Positions 50,780 through 58,384 of a stretch of 64,000 nt of DNA are shown one piece after another. The number at the start of each line of letters is the position of its first letter. Position 1 is the stretch's first letter. A model generated the notes under the pieces. That model saw only the letters and a program-made list of their open reading frames with translations. It was not told where the DNA came from and did no database searches. Both the position numbers and the translations under genes were made by a program. The DNA is from Planctomycetota bacterium (lineage in GTDB: Bacteria > Planctomycetota > UBA1135 > GCA-002686595): NCBI GenBank assembly GCA_016220085.1, contig JACRIN010000002.1:60362-124361 (forward strand). Direction: 5' to 3'.

Positions 50780-53050
50780 ATGTCTCACCCTACCCATCGT
50801 CCCAGCGCACTTCCCTGGCTCCTCGCGCTCGCTTCGGCCGCCTGCGGAGGCGGAGGCAGCGATGCCGACTCCGGCGGCTCCTCCGCCGACTGGAGTCGGC
50901 CCGCGGCGACCGTCGCGATGGGCGACGTCAGCGCCGACCAGCTCAGCGAGCTCGCGATCACCTTCCACGAGCTCGCGTTGCTCGGCCCGGGCGGCGCGAC
51001 GTACTTGATCGAGGACGGCGTCGACGCGCCGGTCACGGTCGATGCGCTCAGCTACGAGGGCACCGCCGCGCCGATCGCGTCGCGCGAGCTCGCTGCCGGC
51101 GACTACGACACGCTCAGCTTCACGCTCACGATCGCCGCCAAGGATCTCTCCGACCTCGACGTGCCGGTGTATCCGCTCTTCGATCCGCTCGGTTCGCTCT
51201 ATGTCGAGGTCGCGACGACGTTCCCGCTCGGCGCGATGAACTCGTTCTCCGTCGCGGAGCCCGCCGCCGACAATCAGCCGTACCTCTTCCTGCACATCGA
51301 CGTCGCCAACTCGGTGAGCGACGGTGAAGTCGCGGGCTCGATCACCGTCGGGCCGCGCATTTTCCTCTCGACGCGCACGCCGATGGCGTTGACCGGCACG
51401 GTCACCGACGTCGACGCGACCGCGGGGCTGCTCGCGGTCGACGACGGCAAGGGCGCGAGCTACGTGGTCGAGCCGACCGACTGCACGAGCTTCGTCGCCG
51501 GCTTCGACTCGAGCAAAGCGGGCGTCGGCCCGTCGATCCTGTTCGCGAACGTCGCCGTCGGCGACGTGTTGTCGATGGAGGGCATGCTCGGCATCGATCC
51601 CGGCTGTGACGATCCGGACCAGAAGGCGGTGCGCTATCACCCGCACTTCGTCCGCACCGCGTTCGACACCGTGGGCGTCGACCTCGTCAACGGCATCGTC
51701 GAGAGCGTCGACACCGGCGGCGGCACGCCGGTCGTCACGCTGACGATCCGCCGCGTCACCGAAGCGTCGACGGGTCAGCTCGTTGCGACCAACCCCGGCG
51801 ACACGTTCTCCGCGGACTTCGACACGTGCTTGCTCTTCACCGGCCTCGGCGAGGTGCACGACCTGTCGGGTGCCGCCGACCGACTCCAGCCCGGTGAGGT
51901 GCTCGGCGTCGGCGTCGAGAACTTCGCCGCCGACGGACCGAACGCCTGGACCGGCACGCCGCGCTGCGGCTTCCTCCAGATGAGCAACCTGTCCGGCATG
52001 GTGAGCGCGGTCGACGACACCGGTCTGACGCTCGCCGCCGCCGGGACCAAGAAGGGCAGCGGCGCGGCGCACCCGGCGCAAGCGTGGCTTCCGGGCAATC
52101 CGGGACCCGCGACGGTCGTCGATCTGCCGGCGGACGTCGACGTCGCGGTCGGCGCGGGCTCGCAGATCTTCGTCGGGCCGCAGAGCGGATGGTCGCTCTC
52201 GCAGATCGTCGATCCGTTCTTCGACAATCAGTTGATGGGGCCGCTCGGGATGGACAACCAGTCGCTCGGCGCGCCGTGCGCGGACTCCACGCAGATCGAC
52301 ATCGACATCGACGTCGGCGCGCTCAGCGGCTTCGTCGACCACGCGACGGGCGGCGCGAACACGTGGACGATCCAACGCTTCGACGTCAACGTCGCCTCCG
52401 ACGCGACGCAGAAGTACGTTTCGTGGGAGAGCGGCACGTCCGCTTGCACGCTGCCGACCAACGGCGCGTGGAACAACAGCTCCTGCATCGCGATCGACTC
52501 CAAGCACCGCGAGGCCTCGGTGCTCGGCAACTCCGGCGATCCCGCGTGGCACAACTACGCGCAAACCGGCGCGGGCGCGTTCGGGACGTCGATCCTGAAC
52601 TCCGGCGCGTTGGTGCCTGGCGCCACGATCCCGCCGGGCTCCGACACCGCGGGTTGGGACGACGTCAATGAGATGGTGCTGCTCGGCCTCGACTTCGACG
52701 GCGACATGTACCCGTTCGACGACTACGCCGATTCGTGCACCGGGCTCGAGGAGCGCGTGTGGGTCGACCTGTCCCAAGCGATCTTCTTCTACTTCTCGAA
52801 GGACGCCGGCACCGGCACGGTCGACATGCAGTACCTGTCGAGCTACGCCGACTTCAAGGCGAAGGTGATCGCGTTGCAGACCGCGCAGCAGTCGCAGTCC
52901 TGCGGCGTCGGCTTCCACGAGAACGCGGGCTTCGGCTTCGCGGGCGTGATCGACAAGAACAGCGTCGAGACGCTGGTCGGCGGCGCGATCGTCCCGATCG
53001 TCCGCGCGATCGACGGCCGCGTGTTCAACGGCGGCTGCGTGGCGGACTGA
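50780..53050 (+). CDS. Large lipoprotein with DUF4382-like N-terminal domain
   Basis: 756 residues. The leader LPWLLALASAACGGGG ends in a Cys-Gly-rich stretch, suggesting a lipoprotein. The first domain (residues about 45-190: ELAITFHELALLGPGG, AGDYDTLSFTLTI) resembles DUF4382, found in bacterial surface proteins. Repeated beta-rich OB-like units follow (ALTGTVTDVDATAGLLAVDD, MVSAVDDTGLTLAAAG), reminiscent of DUF5666. The C-terminal half is not recognised and contains two possible Cys pairs. AAAGGA precedes the ATG by 10 bases. Upstream, 220 bases hold no gene. Probably a surface protein of unknown role. Confidence 0.76.
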   Translation: MSHPTHRPSALPWLLALASAACGGGGSDADSGGSSADWSRPAATVAMGDVSADQLSELAITFHELALLGPGGATYLIEDGVDAPVTVDALSYEGTAAPIASRELAAGDYDTLSFTLTIAAKDLSDLDVPVYPLFDPLGSLYVEVATTFPLGAMNSFSVAEPAADNQPYLFLHIDVANSVSDGEVAGSITVGPRIFLSTRTPMALTGTVTDVDATAGLLAVDDGKGASYVVEPTDCTSFVAGFDSSKAGVGPSILFANVAVGDVLSMEGMLGIDPGCDDPDQKAVRYHPHFVRTAFDTVGVDLVNGIVESVDTGGGTPVVTLTIRRVTEASTGQLVATNPGDTFSADFDTCLLFTGLGEVHDLSGAADRLQPGEVLGVGVENFAADGPNAWTGTPRCGFLQMSNLSGMVSAVDDTGLTLAAAGTKKGSGAAHPAQAWLPGNPGPATVVDLPADVDVAVGAGSQIFVGPQSGWSLSQIVDPFFDNQLMGPLGMDNQSLGAPCADSTQIDIDIDVGALSGFVDHATGGANTWTIQRFDVNVASDATQKYVSWESGTSACTLPTNGAWNNSSCIAIDSKHREASVLGNSGDPAWHNYAQTGAGAFGTSILNSGALVPGATIPPGSDTAGWDDVNEMVLLGLDFDGDMYPFDDYADSCTGLEERVWVDLSQAIFFYFSKDAGTGTVDMQYLSSYADFKAKVIALQTAQQSQSCGVGFHENAGFGFAGVIDKNSVETLVGGAIVPIVRAIDGRVFNGGCVAD

Positions 53051-53122
53051 GGCGTAGCCGGCGTTCGCGAGCGAGCCCGACGCGAGCGATCGCGGCGGGC
53101 TCGCCGCGTCGTGTCGGACGCG

Positions 53123-53854
53123 TCAACGGCCGAGCGTCGCGCGCACGCGCCGGGCGAGCGCGCGGAACGCGATGCGGCGACGGAACGAGCCCGTGCCCCA
53201 ACGCTCGAGCCCGTCGCCGCGCCAGTAGTAGGCGTCGAGCCTGGGCAGCCGGTGCAGGTCGGGCGCATCGGGAAGCGCCGCGAGCTCGGTGGTGACCGCG
53301 ACCTCGTAGTGCTTCTTCGCGACGGCTACGCAGCGCTCGTCGAACGTGCCGAACGGATAGCACAACGCCTTCGGCCGCGCGCCGGTGCGCTTCTCGATGT
53401 CTTCCGCGGAGCCGGCGAGCTCGCGCTCGAGCCTCGCGTCGTCGAGCGTTTCGAGGTGCGGGTGCGTGCGGCTGTGCGAACCGAGCGTGAGGCCGTGCTC
53501 GACGAGCTTCGCGACGGTCTCCCAGCTCATCAACGGCAGTTCGGGGATGCCCTTGTGCTTCGTCCCGCCCCAGTCGTTGCGTCCGCCGAGCCGCTCGGTC
53601 GGCACGAAGAGCGTCACGGGCAAGTCGTTGTGCTCGAGCAGCGGCCACGCGAGGTCGGCGAAGTTCTGGAAGCCGTCGTCGAACGTGATCGCGAGCGCAT
53701 CTCGATCCGCGGGGACCTTGTGCAGCCACTCCAACGGCACGATTTGCACGCGCCGCGACGCGAAGAATCGGATGTGCTGGCGCAGCTCGTGCTCGCTGAT
53801 CGAGATCGCCGAACCCGACGGGTCGACGGAGTGATAGGTGAGGATGCCGCGCAT
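53123..53854 (-). CDS. Polysaccharide deacetylase (NodB family)
   Basis: 243 residues. NodB motifs: LAITFDDGFQNFADL (motif 1, two Asp metal ligands), TLGSHSRTHPHLETL (motif 2, His-x-x-x-His), ALCYPFGTFD (motif 3), and the later region HRLPRLDAYYW. It has no signal peptide, so it acts in the cytoplasm or reaches the surface otherwise. It removes N- or O-acetyl groups from a sugar polymer, as in PgdA or IcaB-like roles. TACACT at 53862-53867 lies 7 bases before the ATG. Confidence 0.9.
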   Translation of the reverse strand: MRGILTYHSVDPSGSAISISEHELRQHIRFFASRRVQIVPLEWLHKVPADRDALAITFDDGFQNFADLAWPLLEHNDLPVTLFVPTERLGGRNDWGGTKHKGIPELPLMSWETVAKLVEHGLTLGSHSRTHPHLETLDDARLERELAGSAEDIEKRTGARPKALCYPFGTFDERCVAVAKKHYEVAVTTELAALPDAPDLHRLPRLDAYYWRGDGLERWGTGSFRRRIAFRALARRVRATLGR

Positions 53855-53861
53855 CGGTCGG

Positions 53862-53867
53862 AGTGTA
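53862..53867 (-). promoter_or_regulatory. Candidate -10 element, leaderless spacing
   Basis: TACACT on the minus strand, 7 bases before the ATG at 53854 of the deacetylase gene. Confidence 0.42.
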
Positions 53868-53988
53868 GCGCTCGCGAAGCTCGGTCGAGGCGGCTTGGGC
53901 GCGACTGGAGTCGACCGGGCACGACCGGGACGCGCGAAGCGATCGATTCACGAGCTCCGGCGAGCCCCCTCGCCGTTTCGCGCAATCC

Positions 53989-54243
53989 CTACGAGCGCGC
54001 GAGCGCCTGGTTGATCCGCTCCGCCGACTTGTAGGCGTCGATCATGCCCCAGATCCAGAGCAGCGGCGTGGTGAGGAAGCCGATCAAGACGAACATCAGT
54101 CCCCATGAGATGAAGTAGAGCACGATGAACACGATGCCCTTGCCGATCTCGCCGTTGTAGATCTGCCCGAGGCCGGTGCAGAGGAACGACAGCACGGCGG
54201 CGATCGACGGGTTCTTGTAGAACTTCGGGACTTGCTCGGTCAT
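53989..54243 (-). CDS. TM2-domain membrane protein
   Basis: 84 residues. Two membrane helices joined by a short loop form the TM2 domain: NPSIAAVLSFLCTGLGQIYNGE, GKGIVFIVLYFISWG, then TPLLWIWGMIDAYKSAERINQ. Such small proteins occur widely; in planctomycetes they are usually of unknown role. GGAGAGAG precedes the ATG and TACCAT a little upstream could be its -10. Not clearly linked to its neighbours. Confidence 0.9.
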   Translation of the reverse strand: MTEQVPKFYKNPSIAAVLSFLCTGLGQIYNGEIGKGIVFIVLYFISWGLMFVLIGFLTTPLLWIWGMIDAYKSAERINQALARS

Positions 54244-54355
54244 GGCTCTCTCTCCTGTGGTGCGAGCCGGGCGTGCGCGACTCGGATGGTAGCGTCCGTT
54301 CACTCGCTCGCGTCACGCGGTCGACGTCGCGGTCTGGACGTGCGAGGATCTCGGG

Positions 54356-54868
54356 ATGGACGATCAGGAGCGCAAGCGGGATGTGATGCGCGACGTGGCA
54401 CGCGTCGAGGAGATCCTGCGCCGCTGGGATCCGATCGGCGTCGAGCCCGGCGTCGCCGGTCCGGCCGACGAGTACGACGGGTACGCGCCGTCGCTGGTCT
54501 CGCTCGCGGGTGGTGGCGCGACGGTCGACCAACTCGCGGCGCGGCTCGGCGAGCTGAGGACCGGGATGATCGGAATGCCGGCGAACGAGGGCGACGACGC
54601 CGCGATCGCGAAGCAGATCCTGGAGGCGCTGAGCGCGCCTTCGGACGCTCCGCACTCGCCGCGGAAGCCGAAGCGGAGGACCGAGCGCGACGAAGGCGTC
54701 TACACGTGCCCGAGCTGCGGCGAATCGATCGTCGTGCCGCTCGATCCGACCGCGGGCGACGAGCAGCGCTACGTCGAGGATTGCCCGGTCTGCTGCAACC
54801 CGATCGTGATCCACGTCGAGTTCGTCGGCGACGACGAGCCGGCGCGCGTGTGGGCGGAAGCGGAATGA
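54356..54868 (+). CDS. DUF1871-like domain fused to CPXCG zinc ribbon
   Basis: 170 residues. The first 95 residues (VARVEEILRRWDPIGVEPG, DEYDGYAPSLVSLAGGGATV, LAARLGELRTGMIGM) match the small DUF1871-like family. The last part is the CPXCG-type zinc ribbon: YTCPSCGESIVVPLDPTAG, RYVEDCPVCCNPIVIHVEF, two CxxC pairs that bind a metal. Normally these are separate genes; here they form one protein. GAGGA precedes the ATG. The two domains are small and possibly bind nucleic acid or a protein; function unknown. Confidence 0.85.
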   Translation: MDDQERKRDVMRDVARVEEILRRWDPIGVEPGVAGPADEYDGYAPSLVSLAGGGATVDQLAARLGELRTGMIGMPANEGDDAAIAKQILEALSAPSDAPHSPRKPKRRTERDEGVYTCPSCGESIVVPLDPTAGDEQRYVEDCPVCCNPIVIHVEFVGDDEPARVWAEAE

Positions 54869-54942
54869 GCCCGGCGGATCGGCGAGCGCGACCCGGCACT
54901 CGACCTGGCGCGCGAGGTGGCCCGCGACATCGAGCTCCCGCG

Positions 54943-54948
54943 TAGACT
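54943..54948 (+). promoter_or_regulatory. Candidate -10 upstream of the leader peptide and GyrI-like gene
   Basis: TAGACT, followed 8 bases later by a GTG at 54957 that opens a ten-codon reading frame. It lies downstream of a longer in-frame start (GTG 54917), which it therefore argues against. Confidence 0.4.
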
Positions 54949-54956
54949 CACGCCGC

Positions 54957-54989
54957 GTGACTCACCCGAACGAAAGGACCCGCTCGTGA
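54957..54989 (+). CDS. Possible ten-codon leader peptide overlapping the GyrI-like gene
   Basis: GTG then ACT-CAC-CCG-AAC-GAA-AGG-ACC-CGC-TCG and TGA, giving VTHPNERTRS. The stop TGA at 54987-54989 overlaps the GTG start at 54986 (GTGA). AAAGGA inside it serves as ribosome site for the downstream gene. Translation of the tiny frame could couple to the main gene. Real use is not shown. Confidence 0.35.
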   Translation: MTHPNERTRS

Positions 54990-55456
54990 TCGACACGCCT
55001 GTGCTCGTGCAGACCGAGTTGCGGCACACCGCCGTCATCCGCATCGTGACCCCGCGCGCCCAGATGCGCTTCGTGATGGGGCCGGCGATCGCCGAGGTGT
55101 TCGCCGCGCTGACGTCGCTGCGCGTCGCACCGAGCGGACCGCTCTTCTCGCATCATCTGCGAATGGACCCCGCGACGTTCGACTTCGAGGTCGGCGTGCC
55201 CGTGGTGCAACCGATCGAGCCGACCGGCCGCGTGATCGCGAGCACGCTGCCCGCGACCACCATCGCGCGCACCGTCTACCGCGGCGCGTACGAGTGGCTC
55301 GGCGGCGCGTGGGGCGAGTTCAGCCAGTGGATCGAGAGCAACGGCCACACTCCCGCCGCCGATCTCTGGGAGTGCTACCTCGTCGGGCCGGAGTCGAGCC
55401 CCGACCCGGCGAAGTGGGCGACCGAGCTGAATCGGCCGCTGATTCCGCAGCGCTGA
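54986..55456 (+). CDS. GyrI-like small-molecule-binding protein
   Basis: 156 residues from the GTG at 54986. Sequence VLVQTELRHTAVIRIVTPR, IAEVFAALTSLRVAPSGPLF, VPVVQPIEPTGRVIASTLPA and GEFSQWIESNGHTPA match the GyrI-like (AraC effector-binding) fold, which binds small cationic or aromatic ligands. Unlike AraC regulators, no DNA-binding part is attached. It may sequester a compound or act as a sensor partner. The start is supported by AAAGGA 8 bases upstream and the overlapping leader frame. Confidence 0.85.
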   Translation: MIDTPVLVQTELRHTAVIRIVTPRAQMRFVMGPAIAEVFAALTSLRVAPSGPLFSHHLRMDPATFDFEVGVPVVQPIEPTGRVIASTLPATTIARTVYRGAYEWLGGAWGEFSQWIESNGHTPAADLWECYLVGPESSPDPAKWATELNRPLIPQR

Positions 55457-55566
55457 CGTGCGCCGACTCGCGATCCTGAGCGCGACGCGAAGCTCCGCCG
55501 CGAGTCCGCGACGAAACTCGCGCGTCACTCGTGTCGGAAGTTCGCGACGCGCGCTCGATCCCGGCG

Positions 55567-57492
55567 CTACGCGGGCACGCGGAAGCGCGAGACCGTATCC
55601 AACATCACGGCCGATTGGTCCGAGAGCTGCGCGGCGGTCGCGGAGAGCTCCTCGGTGCGGGCCGCGTTCGCCTGCGTGACGGTGTCGAGCTGGCCGATCG
55701 CGATGCTGACCTGCTCGATGCCGCCGGACTGGCTGCGCGCCGCCCGCGAGATCTCGGAGACGACTTCGCCGAGCCGCTCGACCGCGCCGACGATGTCCGT
55801 CAGTTGTGAGCCGCACTTACCGACGAGCGCTGTACCGCGCTCGACCGTGCCGAGCGAGGTGTTGACGAGCGCCTTGATTTCCTTCGCCGCGTCGGCGGAG
55901 CGGATCGAGAGCTGCCGGACCTCGCCGGCGACCACCGCGAACCCGCGACCCTCCTCGCCGGCGCGGGCGGCCTCCACCGCGGCGTTCAGGGCGAGCAGGT
56001 TGGTCTGGAACGCGATCTCGTCGATCGTGTCGATGATCCTCGCGATGCTCTTCGACGCTTCGTCGATGCCCTGCATCGCTGCAATCGCCTCACGGGCGAC
56101 CTCGCCGCCGGTAGTCGCGACCGTTCGCGCTTCCGAAGCGATCCGTTCCGCGCGGCCCGCATTCTCAGTGGTCTGCTGCGCCGTCGTGTTGAGCTGCTGC
56201 ATGCTCGCCGAAGTTTGCTCGAGGCTCGCGGCGGACGATTGCGCGCCATCGGAGAGCTCGCCCGCCCCGGCCGAGAGCTCGGCCGACGCTGCCGAGACCG
56301 AACGTCCGGAGTTGCCGATGTCTCGGACGACGGTCGCGATGTTCTCCACGGCGACGCCGACGGCGGCGAGGATCTGACCGATCTCGTCGCGCGACTCCGC
56401 TTGGACCCGAGCGGTCAAGTCGCCCTTCGACAGGGACTCGACCGCTGTCAGCGCGCTCGCGACGGAACGCGCGGTGCTGCGCGCGATCACGAAGATCAGC
56501 GTCGTCGCGATCGAGATGGCGATGACGAGCGAGCCGATTCCGATCGCGAGCGAGCGCTCGGTTCTCGCCAAGCGCTCGTCGAGCTTCGCGCCCAGGAGTT
56601 CGCTGGCCGTTTCGATCACCGCGTACTGCGCGTCGATCGCCGTGGTCATCGCGGCGAAGTACTCGGCCGGCGGAAAAGTCAACTCCGCCGGAGCCACGAG
56701 GTTCGTATCGATGGTCGCGACCGCCGCCTCGAACGCCGCACTGGCTGCTCGCGAAGAGTCTTGGATGCGCGTGACGAACGCGGGCTCCGCCGCCAACGAC
56801 TTCGTGAACGCGGACTGCGCGTCACGGAACCGGCCGCGGACCAGCTCGGACGTCAGTCCGAGCTTCACACGATCCTCGGTCGAGATCTGCCGCCGCGTGA
56901 GGAATCCGGCACCCCGAGCCCTGGCTTGCCCGAGGACTTCCGTCACCGCGGGGAGACTGTCGAACGCTCCCGCCACCAAGTAGTGCGTGTCGATCGAGCT
57001 GTCGCGCGCCAGCCCGGACGCATCGAGCACGTCCTGCAGCAACGCGAGCTCTTGCTCGATCATCGCGGTGTGCCGTTGGAAGCTCTCCGGCCCGGTGAGT
57101 GCACGCGCCTCGACGTCGGCCGCGAGCGAGGCGAAGGTCTTCGCGATCTGAGTTCGCTGCTCCAGCAACTCCGGGGTTGCGATGCCGCTCAACGCATCGG
57201 CGACCGTTGCGATCGAGGCTTGGACTTCGACCTGTTCCGCGGCTCGCGCCGAAGCTCGACTTTCGTCGCCGGTGAGCAGTCCCGCGGACAAGCCGCGGTG
57301 CTCTTGCGAGTTGCGCACGAGCTTGATCAGCTCCCACGCCGGTTGAACGCCGGACGACTCCGCCTGTTCGATCGACAGCGCCGCGAGCTCCGATCGGACG
57401 TACATCCAAGCGGAAGGTCCAGCCATGAACACGCCGAGGAGTCCGATGACGGCGAGCTTCCGCTGAATGGGGAGATTGGTGATCCAGCTCAT
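55567..57492 (-). CDS. Methyl-accepting chemotaxis protein with NIT-type sensor
   Basis: 641 residues. First membrane segment at about 13-30 (RKLAVIGLLGVFMAG). The periplasmic domain from about 40 to 300 begins with a nitrate/nitrite-sensor-like stretch (VRNSQEHRGLSAGLLTG). A second membrane segment (IGIGSLVIAISIATTLIFV) and a HAMP domain (VESLSKGDLTARVQAESRDEIGQI) are followed by the signalling hairpin with tip IDEIAFQTNLLALNAAVEAA. No pentapeptide tail for CheR. Cell-surface taxis receptor; no che genes are nearby. Start ATG 57492 chosen since the helix begins soon after. Confidence 0.95.
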   Translation of the reverse strand: MSWITNLPIQRKLAVIGLLGVFMAGPSAWMYVRSELAALSIEQAESSGVQPAWELIKLVRNSQEHRGLSAGLLTGDESRASARAAEQVEVQASIATVADALSGIATPELLEQRTQIAKTFASLAADVEARALTGPESFQRHTAMIEQELALLQDVLDASGLARDSSIDTHYLVAGAFDSLPAVTEVLGQARARGAGFLTRRQISTEDRVKLGLTSELVRGRFRDAQSAFTKSLAAEPAFVTRIQDSSRAASAAFEAAVATIDTNLVAPAELTFPPAEYFAAMTTAIDAQYAVIETASELLGAKLDERLARTERSLAIGIGSLVIAISIATTLIFVIARSTARSVASALTAVESLSKGDLTARVQAESRDEIGQILAAVGVAVENIATVVRDIGNSGRSVSAASAELSAGAGELSDGAQSSAASLEQTSASMQQLNTTAQQTTENAGRAERIASEARTVATTGGEVAREAIAAMQGIDEASKSIARIIDTIDEIAFQTNLLALNAAVEAARAGEEGRGFAVVAGEVRQLSIRSADAAKEIKALVNTSLGTVERGTALVGKCGSQLTDIVGAVERLGEVVSEISRAARSQSGGIEQVSIAIGQLDTVTQANAARTEELSATAAQLSDQSAVMLDTVSRFRVPA

Positions 57493-58384
57493 AGACGAGT
57501 GACAGGAAGGGGGTCTTTCGGGGGTCGAACCGGCCTGAGGTCCGGATCGGGCGTACGGAAAAGCGCGCATCGGCTACGCGGGGCGCGCGGCTGAAGGGTT
57601 TCCGGAGGAGCGTGGTGCGATCTCGCCCAGGGCCGGGCCATCGGGTTCCGTCCGCGCGACCGACGACCGTGGGGGCCCGTCAGGCGGTCGAGACGACGCG
57701 CGCACTCCCGACGCGTCAGGGGCGTCTCCCGAGTGGTGACCGCATTCCGGGAGCGTTCGCGCGGTCGCCCGCGGGCCCGTTGGTTCCGTCGGCGGTCGCA
57801 CCGGGACTCGATCGAGGTGCGCGGTGCAGTCGGCCATTCAGGACCGGTCTCCGAGCGAGAACCTGAGCCGCCGCGCCGGCCGCCCCCCGCGTGGTCGGGC
57901 GCGCCGACCGCGCCGAGCGCATCGATGTCGCGATCGACCCCGCGCACCGTTGCTTCGAGCACCGACACGAGCACCGGTGTCAACGCGCGCCCCTCGCCTG
58001 GAGCTGGACGGGGATCGCGAGCGGCCGACCTCCTTGCACGCGCACCGGCTCACCGCGAGGGACCAATGCATGACGAGCCCACGCCCTCGGCCTCGATTGG
58101 GTCCGCGAACGGCGTTCCCGGCGCGGACACGCCGATCGCGCGTGGGGGGTCTCGACGCCGATGCGGCCCGCGCCGAACGAAACGCCGGGGGTTACACGCA
58201 AGGCTCGACGGTACGGCTCGGACGTTCGGAACAGTCGACGTGAGCGATCCGCGCCGCCGTGGAAGAGGCCCGACCGTTGCGTCGAGCTGCGGCCGACCCG
58301 GCTTGGCAGCGATCGGACTGCTCGATGGGTGCGAGTCGAGTTCAGGGCGGTGACGGGCCCGGATCGGACCGAGCCTCGAACACA
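57493..58384. other. Long intergenic stretch without a gene
   Basis: 892 bases between a chemoreceptor and the RND pump operon. Open frames on both strands are Arg/Pro/Ser-rich without motifs. A direct repeat GGGGGTC-TTTC-GGGGGTC is at 57510-57527, just upstream of the chemoreceptor start. No RNA gene is evident by eye. Confidence 0.5.

Noticed and set aside
54917..54985. GTG 54917 as start of the GyrI-like gene
   Set aside because: The candidate promoter lies downstream of it and AAAGGA precedes GTG 54986.
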